From Hymenobacter volaticus (GTDB taxonomy: Bacteria > Bacteroidota > Bacteroidia > Cytophagales > Hymenobacteraceae), in NCBI RefSeq assembly GCF_022921055.1, contig NZ_CP095061.1, positions 2,705,501-2,769,500 of the forward strand: a stretch of DNA of 64,000 nt, given 5' to 3'. The notes beneath the pieces are model-generated. The model had not been told where the DNA came from, searched no databases, and saw only the letters and a list, made by a program, of their open reading frames with translations. Positions 1 to 8,179 of this stretch are shown one piece after another (position 1 is the first letter of the stretch; every line of letters begins with the position of its first letter). The position numbers and the translations under genes were made by a program.

Positions 1-785
1 AGACCGTTGAGGTCGGCTTCAGTGCTTACTACACGAGGCAACCCGAGCAGCGGGTACGGCGGGTCGTCGGGGTGAATGCACAAATTGATACCTACTTCCT
101 CGGCCACTGGTCCTATTTCCCGCAGGAAATAATACAGATGTTCCCGTAGAGCCGCGGCATCAATGGCGGCATATTCATTGAGCAGGTTTTGGAAGTTGCT
201 TAACTCGAAAGCTTCTTCGGAGCCAGGCAGACCGAGTAACACCGTATTAGTTAGTTCTGCCCGTTCGGTGGCCGACATAGCATCAAACTGCTGGTGAGCG
301 GCAGCCACTACGGCCGGCTCATAATCAGCTTCGGCGTGCGGACGGCGCAGGATGCACAAGTCGAAAACGGCGAAATCCTGCCAAACAAAGCGTAATGCCC
401 GCGAGCCGTCGGGCATCTCGTAGCTCAGATTGGTGCGCGACCAGTCCAGCACAGGCATAAAGTTGTAGCACACCGTTTGGATGCCGCAGGCAGCCAGATT
501 GCGCAACGACTCCTTGTAGTTATTGATGTATTGCGTGCGCGTGGGCAACCCCTTCTTGATGTCTTCGTGCACGGGCAGGCTCTCTACCACTGCCCAGTGC
601 AGTGGAGCGTAGCGCTGGTTGTCGGCTTCAATTAACTGCTGCCGCTCCTGAATTGCTGCTACTGGCCACACACTACCTACTGGTAACTGGTGCAGGGCGG
701 TTACCACGCCAACGCAACCCGCCTGGCGGAGTGTAAACAAAGATGTAGGGTCTTGCGGCCCGAACCAGCGCATCGTCTGCAGCAT
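1..785 (-). CDS. uxuA: Mannonate dehydratase UxuA, 3' part cut off by window edge
   Basis: The enzyme dehydrates D-mannonate to 2-keto-3-deoxy-D-gluconate in the cytoplasmic hexuronate (glucuronate) pathway. Reading the minus strand from the ATG at 785 gives MLQTMRWFGPQDPTSL, which matches the family start (E. coli begins MEQTWRWYGPNDP). It continues with GVVTALHQLPVGSVW, NFMPVLDWSRTNL and the metal-site region NLCIHPDDPPYPLLGLPR. About 261 residues are present; the family is usually near 390, so the C-terminus lies outside the window. The gene is divergent from a LacI-type regulator, and a palindromic operator-like site sits between them. Control by that regulator is therefore likely, by inference. 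The GH43 lipoprotein beyond the regulator suggests use of glucuronate-decorated xylan. Confidence 0.9.
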   Translation of the reverse strand, partial: MLQTMRWFGPQDPTSLFTLRQAGCVGVVTALHQLPVGSVWPVAAIQERQQLIEADNQRYAPLHWAVVESLPVHEDIKKGLPTRTQYINNYKESLRNLAACGIQTVCYNFMPVLDWSRTNLSYEMPDGSRALRFVWQDFAVFDLCILRRPHAEADYEPAVVAAAHQQFDAMSATERAELTNTVLLGLPGSEEAFELSNFQNLLNEYAAIDAAALREHLYYFLREIGPVAEEVGINLCIHPDDPPYPLLGLPRVVSTEADLNG

Positions 786-961
786 GGGATACCTATTGAA
801 AAATTACAATTCTATTTCCACTGTTTCAGTGGGTGATAGCTACCTACTGAACAACCGGTGCAGTATCCTTAGTAGCTACTTACTCTCGAATATAAAACAA
901 CTACCGATATCTCCACCTATCTAAAAAAGGCCTAAACAACTTGTTTTGCGAATAAAAACGC

Positions 962-987
962 CGAAACCGTTTCCGGAAACGGTTTCG
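962..987. promoter_or_regulatory. Composite LacI-type operator (26-bp perfect palindrome)
   Basis: The 26 bases form a perfect dyad centred between 974 and 975. Each half also contains an 11-base palindrome of the form GAAAC-N-GTTTC, at 963-973 (GAAACCGTTTC) and 976-986 (GAAACGGTTTC), 13 bases apart centre to centre. LacI-family operators commonly have this A/T-flanked central CG look. The site lies between uxuA (start 785, minus) and the lacI-type gene (start 1114, plus), so it can serve both. Binding by that regulator is inferred, not shown. Confidence 0.7.
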
Positions 988-1113
988 ATAGCTATTCTTT
1001 AATTAGTAGCATGCAAAAAAAAATTCGTAGATTATCTTCAAATAATTAAACGCACTTTTAATTACCTCAATCCCACCCTTGGTTTGGTATTCCATAAAAA
1101 TACCATTTACTCT

Positions 1114-2292
1114 ATGATGAAATGCATCAAGTGCGGCTCGGCTGATGAGGTGAAGCGAGCAGGCTTTATTCGGGGCCGCCAACGGTTCTTTTGCAAGGCC
1201 TGCAACTGCCACTTCACCGATCCACGCGCACTACCTGCTCCCGAGCGGAAGCGCCACCAAACTACGATCAGCGACGTAGCCAAAGTGCTTGGAGTAGCGG
1301 CTTCCACGGTGTCGCGGGCTCTGAACGGACACTCCGATATTAACTCCAACACCCGGCAGGCCATTGTGGATATGGCCCGGCAGCTAGACTACCAGCCTAA
1401 CTTGCTGGCACAGAGCCTGAAAAGCAGTGCTACTCATACCATAGGCGTGGTCATTCCCGACATCGAGCGGCCTTTTTTTGCTACGGCTGTTAGTGGCATT
1501 CAGCAGGTGGCGGCCGAGGCGGGCTACCGGGTTATGATTTGCCAGTCCAAGGAGTCGTACGAGATGGAGGTGAGCAATGTACAGGCCTTGATTGCCAGCC
1601 GGGTAGATGGCCTGTTGATTTGCCACTCCCGCGACACCGAGAACTTCGAGCACGTGCAGCAGCACGCCAGCCGTGGCACGCCCATCGTTCATTTCGACCG
1701 GGTGTGCAACGAAGTGGACAGCGCCCAGGTGGTACTTGATGACTGGGGCGGCGCCTACGCTGTAACCGAGCACCTAATTCAGGAAGGTTGCCAGCGCATC
1801 GCCATTCTGGCTGGTCCCGAGTCGTTGCTTATTAGTCGGCAACGAATTAGTGGCTATCAGAACGCCCTGAAGCGCTACCGCCTGCCTATCCAGCCGGAGT
1901 ACGAAGTACATTCCGACTTCCAGCCCGATTCAGCCCTAGCCGCCCTCGATACTTGGTTGGCACTGCCCGAACCACCCGATGCCATATTCGCCATCAACTA
2001 CCGCAATGCTTTCGACCTTATGTTGGAGTTGAAGCGGCGGGGCCTCCGCATCCCGCAAGACATTGCCGTGGTAGGTTTCGGCGACGAGTTTTTGGCGGCT
2101 CTGGTCGAGCCGGGCCTTACAACCATCAACCTGCACCCCTACCGCTTAGGCCAGCACGCGGCACGCTTGTTTTTAGAGCAAGTGCGGCAAAAAGACCAGT
2201 TCAAGCCCCGAACCTTCGTCGTTACCGGGGATTTAGTTATCCGCCAATCATCCCTAAAAGGGACTGGCGGTTATTTCAACCTCGAGATTTAA
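1114..2292 (+). CDS. LacI-family transcriptional regulator with N-terminal zinc ribbon
   Basis: A sugar-responsive DNA-binding repressor or activator. Counting from the ATG at 1114, residues 4-30 hold two CxxC pairs (CIKCG and CKAC) with RGRQRFF just before the second pair, the layout of the zinc ribbons of IS1/InsA-type transposases. The LacI helix-turn-helix follows at about 52-71 (ISDVAKVLGVAASTVSRALN). The periplasmic-binding-like effector domain then runs from IGVVIPDIERPFF to the end. Normal LacI proteins start at the HTH, so the first 45 or so residues are extra. ATGs at 1114 and 1117 are both possible; an upstream TTG at 1084 is less likely. The gene is divergent from uxuA across a composite operator. 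A hexuronate or its derivative is the probable ligand, by context only. Confidence 0.88.
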   Translation: MMKCIKCGSADEVKRAGFIRGRQRFFCKACNCHFTDPRALPAPERKRHQTTISDVAKVLGVAASTVSRALNGHSDINSNTRQAIVDMARQLDYQPNLLAQSLKSSATHTIGVVIPDIERPFFATAVSGIQQVAAEAGYRVMICQSKESYEMEVSNVQALIASRVDGLLICHSRDTENFEHVQQHASRGTPIVHFDRVCNEVDSAQVVLDDWGGAYAVTEHLIQEGCQRIAILAGPESLLISRQRISGYQNALKRYRLPIQPEYEVHSDFQPDSALAALDTWLALPEPPDAIFAINYRNAFDLMLELKRRGLRIPQDIAVVGFGDEFLAALVEPGLTTINLHPYRLGQHAARLFLEQVRQKDQFKPRTFVVTGDLVIRQSSLKGTGGYFNLEI

Positions 2293-2296
2293 ATAG

Positions 2297-2356
2297 AAAA
2301 GAGGTCCGCTGAAGAAGGATGACAATTGTCGACCTTCTATCAGCGGACCTCTTTTT
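2297..2356. terminator. Bidirectional terminator between lacI-type gene and GH43 gene
   Basis: Left arm 2297-2318 and right arm 2334-2356 pair nearly perfectly. The core is GAGGTCCGCTGA against TCAGCGGACCTC, with A and T tracts on the outside. The loop contains the small palindrome GACAATTGTC. It sits between two convergent stop codons. Confidence 0.85.
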
Positions 2357-2396
2357 GATTGGGGTTAGCTAGCTAACCGCTCGTGCGGCGTGCTAC

Positions 2397-3563
2397 TTAC
2401 GGATTGATGAGTTCGATGCTGCCATCGGGCTTGCGCTTCAACTCGGTAACCTTCACGTTGCGGAGCCAGGTTTTGCCCGATAGCTCGGTGTCGTGGTAGA
2501 AGATGTACCATTTGCCGTTCACTTCCACAATAGAGTGGTGCGTCGTCCAGCCTTCCACTGGGTTCATGATGACGCCTTGGTACGTGAAAGGGCCGTAGGG
2601 TGAATCGCCGGTGGCATATGCCAGCAAATGGGTGTCGCCGGTGGAGTAAGAGAAGTAATACTTGTTGTTGTACTTGTGCAACCAGCCACCTTCAAAGAAG
2701 CGGTGCTTGTTGTCGCCCGACAAAAACGGCTTGCCATCCTGACCAAGAATCTGCACTTCCTTCACGGGCTCATCGAAACGCAGCATATCGGAGGTGAGAC
2801 GTGCCATTTTCGGCCCTAGTGCCACTTCCTTGGGGCCTGGCTCCTGCTCTTTGGGCTTGCTGGCATCGTACTTGCCGGTGCGCCAGCGCTGGAGCTGCCC
2901 GCCCCAAATACCGCCCATGTACATGTAGGTCTTGCCATCGGTGTCGGTGAACACGGCCGGGTCGATGCTTAGGCTGCCGGGAATAGGCTGGGGCTGCGCT
3001 TTGAACGGTCCTGTTGGGGACGCACTGGTGGCCACGCCAATCCGAAACACGTCCTGTTTGTCCTTCACGGGGAAATACAGGTAGTAGGTGCCGTTTTTGA
3101 AGGCGGCATCCGGGGCCCAGAGTTGGCGGCCGGCCCACGGAATATCCTTGACATCCAGCGCAACGCCGTGGTCGGTTACTTTCCCCCCAATGCTGTCCAT
3201 CGACAGGATATGGTAGTCGCGCATGGCGAAATGGTCGCCGTTGTCGTTTTCTGGCATACCCGTTTCAATGTCGTGCGACGGGTATATGTAGATTTTGCCG
3301 TTGAAGACGTGCGCGGAGGGGTCGGCGGTGTAAATGTCTTTTACGAGTGGCTCTGACAAGTACTTGCGGCTGCTGGCAGCAGTGGCTGGGGCAGTTGCTT
3401 TGTCGGCGGCGGTTTTGCTTTCCTCACTCTTGTTTTGGCAGGCCGTAAACATAGCCAGCGGCATCAGGACAGCTAGTGCCGACAAGGTGGGCGACACAAA
3501 GGAGGGGTGGTTTTTAAACGACAACGGGCGAGAATTTAGGTAACTGGTACTACCTGCTGACAA
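2397..3563 (-). CDS. Glycoside hydrolase family 43 lipoprotein
   Basis: Likely a cell-surface or periplasmic arabinofuranosidase or beta-xylosidase acting on plant hemicellulose fragments. The N-terminus is hydrophobic and ends in the lipobox MFTAC (Cys about residue 42). The five-bladed propeller carries the three expected acids: Asp base in ADPSAHVFNGKIYIYPS, Asp modulator in SIDPAVFTDTDGKTYMYMGG, and Glu acid in FFEGGWLHKYNNKYYFSYS. HHSIVEVNGKWYIFYHD is also typical of the family. The n-region before the signal core is long if the ATG at 3563 is used, and a TTG near 3524 is a credible alternative start. It is convergent with the LacI-type regulator and forms a hemicellulose/hexuronate cluster with uxuA. 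Substrate specificity cannot be read from sequence alone. Confidence 0.85.
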   Translation of the reverse strand: MSAGSTSYLNSRPLSFKNHPSFVSPTLSALAVLMPLAMFTACQNKSEESKTAADKATAPATAASSRKYLSEPLVKDIYTADPSAHVFNGKIYIYPSHDIETGMPENDNGDHFAMRDYHILSMDSIGGKVTDHGVALDVKDIPWAGRQLWAPDAAFKNGTYYLYFPVKDKQDVFRIGVATSASPTGPFKAQPQPIPGSLSIDPAVFTDTDGKTYMYMGGIWGGQLQRWRTGKYDASKPKEQEPGPKEVALGPKMARLTSDMLRFDEPVKEVQILGQDGKPFLSGDNKHRFFEGGWLHKYNNKYYFSYSTGDTHLLAYATGDSPYGPFTYQGVIMNPVEGWTTHHSIVEVNGKWYIFYHDTELSGKTWLRNVKVTELKRKPDGSIELINP

Positions 3564-3879
3564 AGTGTACAGCAGTGGAACAAGGAAATAGTAAATCGGT
3601 GAAAGCAGTCAGCCATGTGAGGTATTCAACCGTTATAAAGTTGCACCTAGCTTGACAAAAGGCAGACGAAACCGCCCTGCCTCTACCGCCAAATATAGCT
3701 TTCCTCCTGACGAGTGGACTACTAGTACGCCTACTATCGCCTTACATAAAGTATCTAATCGATTTCGGTAGGACCGCTGGTTTGGCATGCAGGATACTGC
3801 AAGCCAGCCCGCAGTGCAGCAACTGAAAAAGCTGGCCAGGGCTTGTGGACACTAAGAGTTTCTACTCAAAACAGGACTA
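3564..3879. other. Intergenic, no gene seen
   Basis: Upstream of the GH43 gene. No convincing ORF or RNA was seen. It presumably contains the GH43 promoter on the minus strand. Confidence 0.5.
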
Positions 3880-4029
3880 TCATGCTGAGCGCAGTCGAAG
3901 CATCTCGCTAGTGTAGTATACCCTTTTGCCATTGCAACGATTCGAGCGAGATGCTTCGACTGCGCTCAGCATGACAATACCTATATAACGTCAGCACGCG
4001 AGTGGCTTCGACTCCGCTCAGCAGGACGT
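3880..4029. repeat. Dispersed REP-like palindromic repeat, one full inverted pair plus a partial copy
   Basis: Positions 3880-3909 and 3945-3974 form a perfect 30-base inverted repeat with core GAGCGCAGTCGAAGCATCTC. A third, diverged copy (GTGGCTTCGACTCCGCTCAG) lies at about 4000-4029. This kind of element is common between genes in Hymenobacter and related genomes, from general recollection rather than a search. It lies downstream of the serine hydrolase gene and upstream of GH43. Confidence 0.8.
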
Positions 4030-4183
4030 TCTTTTTGTTTGCTGCCCACACACCCTTGCAGACACTCTCAACCTAAGTAAAGCGGCGCAAGTATGGTACT
4101 GAGGCAATTTCTTTCCGGATAATCAGCAAGGTCAACCCATCTAGAGTATGACTGATGTGAATTGCCTTGGCTTCCCTCCCGCT

Positions 4184-5287
4184 TTACCGTTCAAACTTCT
4201 TGATTTCCATTTTGCGTTCGAGACCGGGGATGTAAAAAGAGGCAATAGCACGCGCAAAATCGGGTAGCAGTTCGCCGTCGTTGGAGAGCACAATCACGGT
4301 GTAGCCTTCCTCGGGAAACCGCCACACGTCACCTAGGCCAGGTCCGCCACTGTGCCCAGCATACAGGACGTTCTTTTCTTCTCCTAGCGCCCAGCCGGCT
4401 TTCGTGAATTCGGAAAGTTTAGTACCCACCGAGTCTTGCCCGTACAAGAGGGGGCGAGCAAAGGCGTCGGGGAACAGCACTTCCTTGTCGAGCCCAATTA
4501 CCCAGTTCACCATATCATCGAGGGAGGCAAAGTAGCCCCCGGCGGTGTAGGTGTATTGGGGATAAATAAACTTGTAGGCGCGCAGTTGGCCATCGAGTTC
4601 GTAGTAGGTTGTGGCTTTTTGCGGCACTAGGTTGGTGCGCATAAAAGTGCCCACGCGCTGTTCCATATCGAAAGCGCCATCCTTCATATTCAGCGGGCTG
4701 GTTACTTCGTCTTTCAGGATTTGGGGAAAGGGCTTGCCGTATATTTTCTCTAGGATGTAGCCAGCTATCATAAAATCGGCCTGAGCATAGTGCTGCTTGG
4801 TTCCCGAAGTGTATTCCAGCGTGGAATCCATAAGGGCTCGTACAACCGTGGCGGTGGAGACATACGCGTCGCCCCGGAATTCGCGGATGCCGCTCGAATG
4901 GTTGAGCAGGTGCTTGACATGAATAGGTTTCCAACTAGCCGGAATCGAATCAAGGTACTTCCCGATGGGGTCATTGAGGCTGAGTTTGCCGGCGTACACC
5001 GTTTTCAACACCAGCGTAGAGGTCAGCAACTTGGTGCAGGAGGCTATTTGAAAATTGGTGTGCTCGGTTACCTCACGGTTCCACTCCGTGTTGGCTTGCC
5101 CATAGGAAGCCACTTTTATCTTTTCCCCGTTCTTGACAACCGCCACCGCAAGCCCAGGAATGCCCAGCGCTTTCATTTTACTGGTCACAAATTCATCCAC
5201 AGAATGGCTGACTGCTTTAGGCGTTTGGGCAGCGCTAGGCAGCGCAAGAAAAGCAAGTAACACCAGACGCACGAGGTACTTGGTCAT
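4184..5287 (-). CDS. Exported beta-lactamase-related serine hydrolase
   Basis: A class C beta-lactamase/DD-peptidase-fold hydrolase of 367 residues. A signal peptide (MTKYLVRLVLLAFLALPSAAQ) places it in the periplasm or outside. The SxxK nucleophile motif is SCTK at residues 83-86. The second motif reads YAQ at 167-169 rather than the usual YxN, and the third is HSGG in YAGHSGGPGLGD near residue 316. NHSSGIREF is the conserved LLxHTSGI-type segment. These family members cleave peptides or esters; many are not true beta-lactamases, and the substrate here is unknown. It stands alone, followed on its 3' side by the REP-like repeats. Confidence 0.85.
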   Translation of the reverse strand: MTKYLVRLVLLAFLALPSAAQTPKAVSHSVDEFVTSKMKALGIPGLAVAVVKNGEKIKVASYGQANTEWNREVTEHTNFQIASCTKLLTSTLVLKTVYAGKLSLNDPIGKYLDSIPASWKPIHVKHLLNHSSGIREFRGDAYVSTATVVRALMDSTLEYTSGTKQHYAQADFMIAGYILEKIYGKPFPQILKDEVTSPLNMKDGAFDMEQRVGTFMRTNLVPQKATTYYELDGQLRAYKFIYPQYTYTAGGYFASLDDMVNWVIGLDKEVLFPDAFARPLLYGQDSVGTKLSEFTKAGWALGEEKNVLYAGHSGGPGLGDVWRFPEEGYTVIVLSNDGELLPDFARAIASFYIPGLERKMEIKKFER

Positions 5288-5501
5288 ACTGAAGTAGCTG
5301 ATTTACAACGAAAATTTCACCTGAACACTTCTTTCCACTCACAAGCGGCGAGCAGTAACGGCGGGAGTACCGTGCAGATAAGCTATCCGTTACAAGGGGC
5401 AACTAAAATTCAAGATTAGAAGCGTGCAGGCAGAAGAACTCGTCGTCTCTCACGAACGACGAGTACCGTAGGAGCGCAACCTAAGAGCCAGGATTTTCGG
5501 T

Positions 5502-5795
5502 TTACACCGTTATGCTTTCCTCGATTGCCTCCGCAATGTCAATTTCTTCCAGCGGCGGCACAGGGGCAAATCGAGACTCGTGAAAGTTAGCTTCGGGAAA
5601 GCCTGGTGCTACGTCGGCATTGTTGATTTCTGCTAGGGTGATGCCGTAGCCGCGGTGCGTGTCGTAAATGCCGCGCACCGTGTAAATGGGGCCGCGCTTA
5701 GGCGTCTGGATATTGGGGTTCTGCACGAGCAAGAGCGTGAAGTCATCGTTGATGCAAATGACTTCCTGTCCGGGATGGAAAAGCGGCGGCTTCAT
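5502..5795 (-). CDS. Small conserved hypothetical protein
   Basis: A 97-residue protein that begins MKPPLFHPGQEVICINDDF if the ATG at 5795 is used. I prefer that start over the ATG at 5876 because the earlier stretch is low-complexity and unlike a folded domain. The body, FHPGQEVICINDDF...GPIYTVRGIYD, resembles small SH3-like beta proteins that set out a binding surface. The tail is acidic (PPLEEIDIAEAIEES). There is no signal peptide. I do not recognise a named family, and function is unknown. Confidence 0.6.
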   Translation of the reverse strand: MKPPLFHPGQEVICINDDFTLLLVQNPNIQTPKRGPIYTVRGIYDTHRGYGITLAEINNADVAPGFPEANFHESRFAPVPPLEEIDIAEAIEESITV

Positions 5796-6200
5796 ATGTG
5801 GCAAAGGTAGCGGGTAGCTACAAGTGAAAGTAGTTTTCTGGTGGAGAATGCAGGATGAAATACGCCTTGCATTCACAATCGACTGCCTTGTTTTACTTGC
5901 TTGAAAAACCCTTTTCGTCCGCGCTGCCTAGTAAAACTTTTCTTATAAAACTGAATCTCCAGAATGGTGAGGCTATAACTCTATAGCACGTAAAATCGGC
6001 GCGTAAAAAAGGCTCTATTTTCACTAGCAAGCTGAACAAATGCGTGCCAGCTAACAGTTGAGTTAGTAATATTTCTCTACCAGCATTTCTATGAAAACAA
6101 GACGGCCTTACAATTCACAGTCCAATTCATAAACGTGTAAGAAGCAAATATTTATAATAATATTAGTATATCTACTGGGAGAGAGACACGTACAAAAGGC
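5796..6200. other. Intergenic between divergent genes, no gene seen
   Basis: This stretch separates the small hypothetical gene (minus) from the BLUF gene (plus). It becomes very AT-rich at about 6130-6175, the probable promoter region of the BLUF gene. No terminator, RNA or ORF stands out. Confidence 0.5.
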
Positions 6201-6842
6201 ATGCAAAACTCTCCTTCCGACACCCTTGCTCAACGGCAGCGAGCTGTAGCAATGGCTGTTGCCCTGACCACCGATACGTCGTTGGCGCCTCAACGCTACG
6301 AGCGCCACTTGCTGTCCATCTACCAACATGGCATCCTCACGATTGAGGAAGTGGTGGAGTTGCTCGACCTCAGCGTGTACCAAGTGCTATACCATAGCCG
6401 GGTCACCAAGCTGCCAAGCGAGGCCGATTTGGCGAACTTGCTAGAATGGTCGCGCAACTTCAACGCCGAACATCAGATTACCGGCATGTTGCTTTACAGC
6501 GAAGGCCGGTACGTGCAAGTGCTGGAAGGACCCGAAGCCGACGTTCGGGCTCTGTACAGCCGGATCAAAGCGGATACCCGCCACGAGCAAGTGGTGACGG
6601 TACTAGAAGGGCCAAGCCCAGAACGCCGCTTTGCCGACTGGAGCATGGGTTTTGGGCTGCTAGCCGTGCCCCAGGTAGACCAGGTGCTAGACGCAGTCAA
6701 GAGGCAGGTACCTTACGCCGGACTAGCAGTGGACGACCCGCATCTGCAAGCGCTGCTTGAAGCATTTGGAAGTCATGTCGTTCCAGAGCAAGTGCCTGGG
6801 CCGACGAGCGGCATCCACTTCACACAATCGGTAAGCATTTAG
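6201..6842 (+). CDS. BLUF-domain blue-light sensor with N-terminal extension
   Basis: A flavin (FAD) blue-light receptor of 213 residues. The BLUF domain runs from about residue 60 to 155. All photocycle residues are present with the spacing of AppA: Tyr64 (LYHS), Asn88 (FNAEHQITG), Gln106 (YVQVLEG), Trp147 and Met149 (DWSMGF). A 60-residue N-terminal extension (QRYERHLLSIYQHGILTIEE onward) is helical and looks a little like a winged or UPF0175-type helix-turn-helix, but runs directly into the first BLUF strand. About 55 residues follow the domain. No output enzyme domain is fused, so signalling probably goes through a partner protein. No obvious partner is adjacent; the next gene is a Tat-exported dehydrogenase. 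Confidence 0.9.
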   Translation: MQNSPSDTLAQRQRAVAMAVALTTDTSLAPQRYERHLLSIYQHGILTIEEVVELLDLSVYQVLYHSRVTKLPSEADLANLLEWSRNFNAEHQITGMLLYSEGRYVQVLEGPEADVRALYSRIKADTRHEQVVTVLEGPSPERRFADWSMGFGLLAVPQVDQVLDAVKRQVPYAGLAVDDPHLQALLEAFGSHVVPEQVPGPTSGIHFTQSVSI

Positions 6843-7016
6843 CGCTGTATATAAATCCGTATAAATCCTGCTGAACGCCTGGTACAGCAGCCCGTACAAC
6901 TAAACCGGGAGTTGAAACTGGTTTTGTCGTTTATGGCTCATCTAGCCTGGTATTGCCTAAGGTTGCCCCTATCCCACGTGTATTCATTTAACCTGCGCAA
7001 CAAGCGTAGCAGTACC

Positions 7017-8024
7017 ATGCAAGAAGAAAATAAATTGAGCAGACGCCAGATCATCAACGGCTTAGGAGCCACTATAGCGGCCGCTGCCATTTCCCCAGTT
7101 CTCTCGGTTGAGGGCGCACCCGTTGCTGCCGATTCGGCGCCAGTTCCCCTGCTCGACCCCACCAAAACTTATCCTAAACCGCCATTTAAGAGCCAGTCGC
7201 AGCCTTGGCCGGGTCTTGTCAGCCAAATGGAGCCGCGGCCCGACCACGGCGAGAAAAGCTACAAAGGCTCGGGCCGCCTAAAAGGCCGCAAGGCCCTGAT
7301 TACGGGCGGCGACTCTGGTATGGGCCGCGCCGCCGCCATTGCCTACGCCCGCGAAGGCGCCGATGTAGCCATCAACTACCTGCCAGCCGAAGAGCCCGAT
7401 GCCAAGGAAGTTATTGCCCTCATCAAGGCCGAAGGCCGCAAAGCCATTGCCATTCCGGGTGACCTGCGTGACGAAGCATTCTGCCAGAAGATGGTAGCCG
7501 ATGCCGTGCGTGAGCTCGGGGGACTGGATATTCTGGTCAGCAATGCCGCCCGGCAGCAAGCCCACCCGTCGATTCTGGACATCTCGACCGAGCAGTTCGA
7601 CTGGACGATGAAAACCAATATCTACGCGCCGTTCTGGATCATCAAAGCCGCCTTGCCGCATATGCAGCCAGGCTCAACCATCATTGGTACCACTTCGGTG
7701 CAGGCCACCGACCCCTCGGCAGATCTGTACGATTATGCCCAAACCAAGGCGGCCACTACTAGCTTTGTTCGCTCGTTGGCCAAGCAACTTGGCCCCAAAG
7801 GCATCCGGGTAAACGGCGTAGCCCCAGGTCCAATCTGGACGCCTTTGCAAGTGAGCGGCGGTGCCACCCAGGAAAAATTAAAGAACTTTGGCGGTACCAC
7901 ACCGCTAGGTCGGCCTGGCCAGCCCGCCGAGTTGGCGTCTATTTATGTGCAGTTAGCAGCTAGTGATGCGAGCTACGCCAACGGCCAAGTGTACGGAGCT
8001 GCCGGCGGCGATGGGCAGCCATAA
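7017..8024 (+). CDS. Tat-exported short-chain dehydrogenase/reductase
   Basis: An NAD(P)-dependent SDR oxidoreductase. The ATG at 7017 gives a twin-arginine signal (SRRQIINGLG followed by a hydrophobic ATIAAAAISPVLS), so the folded enzyme should reach the periplasm. The nucleotide site is TGGDSGMGRAAAIAYAREGA, the NAA segment is SNAARQQ, and the catalytic Tyr-Lys is YAQTK, with PGPIWTPL after it. The closest known type is the YhdF/YghA glucose/ribitol dehydrogenase group. Length from this start is 335 residues. A TTG at 6912 extends the frame but would bury the Tat signal, so it was rejected. It ends in front of a convergent poxB-like gene with a shared terminator. Confidence 0.87.
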   Translation: MQEENKLSRRQIINGLGATIAAAAISPVLSVEGAPVAADSAPVPLLDPTKTYPKPPFKSQSQPWPGLVSQMEPRPDHGEKSYKGSGRLKGRKALITGGDSGMGRAAAIAYAREGADVAINYLPAEEPDAKEVIALIKAEGRKAIAIPGDLRDEAFCQKMVADAVRELGGLDILVSNAARQQAHPSILDISTEQFDWTMKTNIYAPFWIIKAALPHMQPGSTIIGTTSVQATDPSADLYDYAQTKAATTSFVRSLAKQLGPKGIRVNGVAPGPIWTPLQVSGGATQEKLKNFGGTTPLGRPGQPAELASIYVQLAASDASYANGQVYGAAGGDGQP

Positions 8025-8070
8025 CGGTTGATAAGTCAAGCCTGTTCAAGAAGTAGACTCCAATAAAAGC

Positions 8071-8115
8071 AACGAGCGAGAAAGCAGGAAACCTGCCTTC
8101 TCGCTCGTTTTGTTT
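8071..8115. terminator. Bidirectional terminator between SDR and poxB-like gene
   Basis: Arms at 8071-8088 and 8092-8109 pair (AACGAGCGAG with CTCGCTCGTT, plus GCAGG with CCTGC). A T-rich tail follows on the plus strand. It lies between convergent genes. Confidence 0.8.
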
Positions 8116-8179
8116 GTAGCAACCTAGCTTTAAACTTGTTAAACACTTCGTCCGGTATCAGGCCAACACTTATTGCAGG

